Positions 59,845 through 64,000 of a DNA stretch of 64,000 bases are shown piece by piece. Source of the stretch: Patescibacteria group bacterium (lineage in GTDB: Bacteria > Patescibacteriota > Patescibacteriia > JAHIZJ01). The translations under genes and the position numbers were made by a program. A model generated the notes under the pieces. It saw nothing but the letters and a program-made list of their open reading frames with translations. It was not told the origin of the DNA and searched no databases. Where the stretch lies: contig JBAZUB010000003.1 of assembly GCA_041661625.1 (NCBI GenBank), positions 101,233 through 165,232 of the forward strand. The letters are read 5' to 3'. Positions within the stretch are counted from its first letter, which is position 1. The number at the start of each line of letters is the position of its first letter.

Positions 59845-60504
59845 ATGAAAATTCACATTGATTACAAAGGCAAGGATTATCAAGCATTAGCCAAAATGGC
59901 CTCTCTTGCGTATGCGGAAGTAGCCAAATATTTTGATAAAAACCCGAAGTCTCTTGATATACGTATCCACAAAACCAGACAAGGGTTTGAGGAGAAACTG
60001 CAGAGGAAAACCCAGCCATGGGAGGTAGCCAACGCCGCGTATTCCGGCAGTATCGATATTTTGCACCCAAACGCTTTAGCCAAGGAAAGCACCCACGATA
60101 AGGAGGATTTTAAACCGTTGTTGAAACATGAGATAGCACATCTTTTCCTTGACATACTCTCTCGTGGTTATAGGATGCCAAAATGGCTGGATGAAGGATT
60201 CTCTTCGTATGTCGCGGGATTCAACGTTAGCAAAGATTTGATTTGTGTTGAAGAAAACTTTTGCAAAGTGCTGGGTACTCCCAAAGGTTGGGACGAACAC
60301 GCCAACTACTATGCCTACAATACGGCACAAATGTTCGTTAGGTTTTTGATCAAAGAGTACTCGATTAAAAAGGTTACAAAGCTGATCTCATCATTAGAGA
60401 AAAATTATTACTACGGCGATTTTGATGGTTTGTTTACGAATATATTCGGTCAGAATATAGATAAAACCGAAAAGAGTTTTATTAGATCGATTAACGGGGC
60501 GTAG
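59845..60504 (+). CDS. HExxH metallopeptidase-like protein (MA clan), unit 3
   Basis: 219 residues, no signal peptide. His95-Glu96-x-x-His99 in KHEIAHLFL, and PKWLDEGFSSYVAG with the third ligand Glu. Same build as the unit 1 protein (PRWLNEGLACWLA). Candidate leader peptidase or immunity-type protein of unit 3. Confidence 0.8.
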   Translation: MKIHIDYKGKDYQALAKMASLAYAEVAKYFDKNPKSLDIRIHKTRQGFEEKLQRKTQPWEVANAAYSGSIDILHPNALAKESTHDKEDFKPLLKHEIAHLFLDILSRGYRMPKWLDEGFSSYVAGFNVSKDLICVEENFCKVLGTPKGWDEHANYYAYNTAQMFVRFLIKEYSIKKVTKLISSLEKNYYYGDFDGLFTNIFGQNIDKTEKSFIRSINGA

Positions 60505-60616
60505 TGGGATGGTTTGGGTAGAGAGCGATGGTCTAGGGGAGGGGAGCTCGTTTATCTTCCAGATTCCAATCGAAGCATCTGAAAGCGGATCAATGCCGGT
60601 GCAGGCGGAGAGTTGA
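60505..60616 (+). pseudogene. Orphan C-terminal tail of a histidine kinase (copy 2)
   Basis: 37 codons: GMVWVESDGLGEGSSFIFQ ... PVQAES and stop, matching the last part of the kinase at 52430. It begins directly after the peptidase stop and ends 3 bp before the next promoter. Confidence 0.85.
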
Positions 60617-60619
60617 GAT

Positions 60620-60735
60620 TTGACAGTGGGTACATAAAGGGATAACATGACATATGTATCCCACAGGAACAATAATATTCAATAGATTAACGATAAATGG
60701 GAAGACGGGCCCTACGGGAGCGCCGTCGTTTCGTT
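60620..60735 (+). promoter_or_regulatory. Promoter and leader hairpin of the anchored PsbP-like gene
   Basis: TTGACA (60620-60625), 17-base spacer, TAACAT (60643-60648). The leader has GACGG/CCGTC around CCCTACGGGAGCG (about 60703-60728) followed by a T-rich stretch, again the promoter-hairpin-gene layout. Confidence 0.6.
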
Positions 60736-60751
60736 TATGAAAGGAAATCGT

Positions 60752-61306
60752 ATGAAAACCATCAATTCTAAAGGCATTTCGACCCCAGCCATTATTGGCA
60801 TCGTTGTGATTGTACTGCTAGCGGGGGGATTAGTGTGGTGGCAGATTGGGAAAGACGATGGTGGTAATTCGGACGCTAACACGAATACCACGATAACCAT
60901 TACAGATTGGGATACGTATAGAAATAGTAGCGTTGGTTACTCGGTTATTTATCCAAAGACGTGGATAGTTAGCAATGATAGCGGTGCTGTAAATATCGAT
61001 TCGCCAGATAGAGCGCAAAACATTTTGGTAACCACTAGCAACAAAGATGCAAATTTGTCATTAATTGAGTATGTCCGATCACAGACAGTAGATGCGGACG
61101 TTGTTGAAGGAAGCTACCAAACGCCCACAGAGATAACCATCAATGGTATCGAATGCGTACGTATATACGGAAAATATGTAGGAGAATATGTTGACACCTA
61201 TATTCCATTATCTGGAACACGCGTATTGATTGTTGGTGGCGCATACAATAATGCTGCGCAAAAAGCGTTAATGCTACAAATAACTGATTCGGTAAAAATA
61301 ATATAG
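60752..61306 (+). CDS. Membrane-anchored PsbP-like protein
   Basis: 184 residues from ATG 60752, 6 bases after AAAGGAAA. One membrane helix (about 10-29, AIIGIVVIVLLAGGLVWW), short Asn/Thr linker, then a PsbP-like domain beginning SVGYSVIYPKTWIV. Same type as the proteins at 42313, 43501 and 24578. Confidence 0.7.
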   Translation: MKTINSKGISTPAIIGIVVIVLLAGGLVWWQIGKDDGGNSDANTNTTITITDWDTYRNSSVGYSVIYPKTWIVSNDSGAVNIDSPDRAQNILVTTSNKDANLSLIEYVRSQTVDADVVEGSYQTPTEITINGIECVRIYGKYVGEYVDTYIPLSGTRVLIVGGAYNNAAQKALMLQITDSVKII

Positions 61307-61407
61307 AGGTTCTTGATAGCCCATTACAAAACTTAAACCGTAAAGACGGTAGAAATAGATGCATTTTCGGGTGGCTAGTTTAGGCAGACTGACAAGGAGG
61401 AATTGTC

Positions 61408-64000
61408 ATGAGATTCGCGGCCGTTCTCGCAGTGTGCGCTTTGTGTTTCTGCGCTGGAGCAAGTATTGCCGAGGAAGCTTTGGAACTGCCATATCTTCCG
61501 GGTGAGACCTGGTTGTGCTCCAGGGGTTACAATACGGCGACGCACAGAGACTATGGGTATGCCTGGGTTGACGATCGCTATGCACTGGATTTTGTTTTGT
61601 CCGGCTGCAACGCATACGGCAGGCCAATCTTGGCAGTCCAATCGGGGGTGGTCAAAGAAGCTGGCAAAAATGATAGTTATGGACGCTACCTTCTGATTGA
61701 AAGCCCTGATGGCAAGAGGAACAGGTATGGTCACAATTGCCAACTCGTTGTTGGTAAAGGCGAGTGGGTCAAGCAAGGACAGGTGATTAGTTTCTGTGGC
61801 AATACGGGAGTCGTGGAAGGACACGCTTGTACTGCGCATGCGGGGACGCACCTGCACTACGTATGGTATGATGATAGTGGCGATGGACTGAAGCCCGAAC
61901 CAATTTCCGGTAACTCTGATATGCGAGAGGACATCTACTACACCTCCCGAAATACCAACCTGTTCGACATGGCATATTCGCGCTACGGCGAAGCCATGAT
62001 CGGGCAGTCGGAGTACCAGATGTGGGACGTGAATACGGCCAGACGGGCCAATCCGAACCACCCCTGGTATAACGCTTGGGAACCGAGCAGTCTCTACGAC
62101 GCTCGCGGAATGCCGCAGAATTGCGTCGTTTGGAACTTCGACGGCGGATTCTTCGGAGACAATGCGATCGTCTATGACGCACTCGGTGGAGCCAGGTCGG
62201 CGGTCGTTCTGCATTCCGGACTTTGGATGTTCTGGACACAGCGCGGTGGACCTATCAATCCCGCCAAGATGCCGATCAAGGACGAAAGCAACGTTCCGTC
62301 CAACCTGCGCAGCTACTACCACGACCACTACAAGGAACACGTGGGCGATAGAATCAATCTACTGGATGGCATAACGGCAATTCAGGAATGTACCGACGGA
62401 TGCATAGTCTGGGCCAACGGCCAGGCGCATTTCGTCTATTACCCGTTCTGTGCGCCAGGCTACTACGAAGATGGTTGGCACAAAGATACCAGCTACTTGT
62501 TCGTGGAGTGCTTCAATCGGCACGGCGGATCCCAAAACGTGGGACACGCCATTCCAGGCGGCAGCGGGACAGCCCGCGTGCACGACTGGGGCGGATACGA
62601 CGTTCAGGACTTCCAGTCACCGAACGGCACGAGGTGGGTGTTCTTCTACGACTCCAACGGTGCAATCCACAACCCTTCCTGCAACACGAATGAAGCGTAT
62701 GCCGTCACTGGTCCGATTCTCGATCACTTCGGTCGCAACGGCGACGTAGCCAAATACGGTTGCCCTACGATTGACCAGTTCGAGATCAACGGACACACGG
62801 CGCAGGACTTCTACGAGTGGCGGAGCGGGAAACACTGGCGTTTGGAGTATAACGGAAACAATGTTGAGGAAATCGATCTGGCTCGGTGCATTGGCGGCGA
62901 CCTAGTGAAGGCTACCACCGGCTGCACGACGTCAACCGACAACCTCATTGCCAACGGCAACTTCGCCAGCTGTCTAGACTGCTTCGACTTTCACGTTGAG
63001 GCGGGTCATCCTTGGGCGAGCTACGAAACGGAAAATGCCGTTTGTCGGATTGGTTTCAACAACACCGACCCGGCGCGCAAGTACAACGACGGTTGGCTCT
63101 ACCAGGGGAACCTAGTGCTGAATCCGGCGAAACGGTACGTACTGTCCGGAGATATTTCAGGTGACTGTGGGGATGCCGTAACGATAGCGATCGGCGGTGA
63201 AACCAGCGGTACCTGGAGTCTTTGGCAGGATCGGATGCCCGCGTGGACTGACAAGCACTTCAGCTACATCTTCCAGCCGCAGTCGGCTGACCCGACTTTC
63301 GCGCTGTACCTCTTCTTCGGTCGGGTGCACAGCTCGGTTTGGATTGGTGATCTACGTTTGACGGAATACGTTCCGCCAGCACCTTGCACTCCCGACCCCA
63401 ACAACATGATCGCCAACCACGATTTCCGTAATCGGACGGACTGCCTTGACATCAGGGTCTGGCCACCCGAGCACGGAGAGATCAACTTTGCCACCAACCT
63501 GATCGAGATCGTCGTCCGTGGGAACAACTCCGACATCTGGAGCGCGCAAATGGCGTTCCTACTCTATACCATCACCGCCGGACAGCGCTACGCGATCGAA
63601 TACGAACAGCAGAACGTCAAGAGCTTCGAGACCTACGTCGGCCTGTCGGACTTCGAGAACGGTCAGTACTACGACTGCGGGTTTGCCGAGGCCTACGTCC
63701 AGCCACCCGAAGCCTGGGTACCGCACCGATACGAATTCGTTGCCAAGCGGACCACCTCGGTGGCCAAACTAGCCTTCGGCTTCGGTCGGATCGATGGCAG
63801 TATGTTCCGGTTGCGTCCGATCAGGATGTATCCGATCAGCACACCGCCACTCACCTGCGTTCTCGACCCCAACAGCTACATCGGCAACGGCAACTTCACC
63901 AGCGGGGTCGCTTGTTGGACTCCGCGCTACATCAATCTCCAGTGGCCCGGTTTCACGGTTCAGGACGACCACTCGGCTCGTCTGGATGTGAACGGTGGTC
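61408..64000 (+). CDS. Secreted M23-like peptidase with LGFP-like and carbohydrate-binding repeats (partial)
   Basis: Runs open from ATG 61408 (AAGGAGG 7 bases upstream) off the right edge, at least 864 residues. Signal peptide (about 1-21). A LytM/M23 domain (about 35-165) has Asp61 in YALDF, His109 in RYGHN and His149/151 in THLHY; the first His of the usual HxxxD is missing, so activity is uncertain. LGFP-like segments follow (about 430-465: AYAVTGPILDHFG ... YGCPT). Then three CBM-like modules start at about residues 512 (NLIANGNF), 666 (NMIANHDF) and 822 (YIGNGNF), a period of about 155 residues. Probably binds and perhaps cleaves foreign cell walls. Confidence 0.78.
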   Translation, partial: MRFAAVLAVCALCFCAGASIAEEALELPYLPGETWLCSRGYNTATHRDYGYAWVDDRYALDFVLSGCNAYGRPILAVQSGVVKEAGKNDSYGRYLLIESPDGKRNRYGHNCQLVVGKGEWVKQGQVISFCGNTGVVEGHACTAHAGTHLHYVWYDDSGDGLKPEPISGNSDMREDIYYTSRNTNLFDMAYSRYGEAMIGQSEYQMWDVNTARRANPNHPWYNAWEPSSLYDARGMPQNCVVWNFDGGFFGDNAIVYDALGGARSAVVLHSGLWMFWTQRGGPINPAKMPIKDESNVPSNLRSYYHDHYKEHVGDRINLLDGITAIQECTDGCIVWANGQAHFVYYPFCAPGYYEDGWHKDTSYLFVECFNRHGGSQNVGHAIPGGSGTARVHDWGGYDVQDFQSPNGTRWVFFYDSNGAIHNPSCNTNEAYAVTGPILDHFGRNGDVAKYGCPTIDQFEINGHTAQDFYEWRSGKHWRLEYNGNNVEEIDLARCIGGDLVKATTGCTTSTDNLIANGNFASCLDCFDFHVEAGHPWASYETENAVCRIGFNNTDPARKYNDGWLYQGNLVLNPAKRYVLSGDISGDCGDAVTIAIGGETSGTWSLWQDRMPAWTDKHFSYIFQPQSADPTFALYLFFGRVHSSVWIGDLRLTEYVPPAPCTPDPNNMIANHDFRNRTDCLDIRVWPPEHGEINFATNLIEIVVRGNNSDIWSAQMAFLLYTITAGQRYAIEYEQQNVKSFETYVGLSDFENGQYYDCGFAEAYVQPPEAWVPHRYEFVAKRTTSVAKLAFGFGRIDGSMFRLRPIRMYPISTPPLTCVLDPNSYIGNGNFTSGVACWTPRYINLQWPGFTVQDDHSARLDVNGG

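Noticed and set aside
61375..62340. 321-codon minus-strand ORF
   Set aside because: It lies opposite the open M23-like gene, which has a signal peptide, Shine-Dalgarno and recognisable motifs.

Overview
The window reads as a chromosomal segment of an ultra-small Patescibacteria (CPR) bacterium. This is inference from gene content: Asn/Thr-rich linkers after membrane anchors, a short alanyl-tRNA synthetase that stops after the editing domain, a VirB2-like hydrophobic protein fused to a huge Cys-rich ectodomain, and a ybeY-dgkA-ftsA-ftsZ block. UGA is a normal stop: prfB (RF2) is present and carries the classical UGA frameshift autoregulation site, so this is not one of the UGA-recoded CPR lineages.

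Layout. 1-6.3 kb: housekeeping and envelope genes (der fragment, LCP protein, flippase-like membrane protein, tRNA-Val, lepB, hisS). 6.3-15.3 kb: an integron-type gene-cassette array without an integrase in view (a CALIN), with about a dozen attC sites and some 16 small genes, two of them in reverse with their own promoters. In the ten best-preserved cassettes the attC pairing continues as a cassette-specific terminal inverted repeat of 17-29 bp, with mismatches biased toward G-T wobbles on the bottom strand. 15.3-41.1 kb: core chromosome (Nudix, HIT, S21, YqeY, a 1504-residue surface protein, ybeY, dgkA, ftsA, ftsZ, HtrA, prfB, glmS, mnmA, alaS), two ArsR-like regulators with their operators, and a tRNA-Thr flanked by two tRNA-like sequences.

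41.1-64 kb: an accessory region. It holds three units that each pair a radical SAM/SPASM enzyme with a small Cys-rich peptide and lie near an HExxH metalloprotease-like protein, which is the look of peptide-modification (RiPP) systems. Between units 1 and 2 sits a tight operon: one 7TM-GAF protein, three stand-alone 7TM sensor heads, an autoinducer-synthase-like acyltransferase, a ThiF/E1-like adenylyltransferase and a complete 7TM-GAF histidine kinase. Two orphan copies of the kinase's last 33 codons lie downstream of units 2 and 3, so kinases of this family once stood there too. Secreted cell-wall enzymes (a CHAP lipoprotein and an M23-LGFP-carbohydrate-binding protein running off the right edge) frame the region. 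Many genes here share one 5' layout: promoter, then a short GC hairpin with a T run, then the gene.

Most noteworthy: (1) the cassette array and its extended inverted repeats, two of its attC sites having an ORF inside the hairpin; (2) the 7TM-head/acyltransferase/ThiF/kinase operon surrounded by three radical-SAM peptide units. All functional statements are read from sequence motifs by eye; no database search was run.
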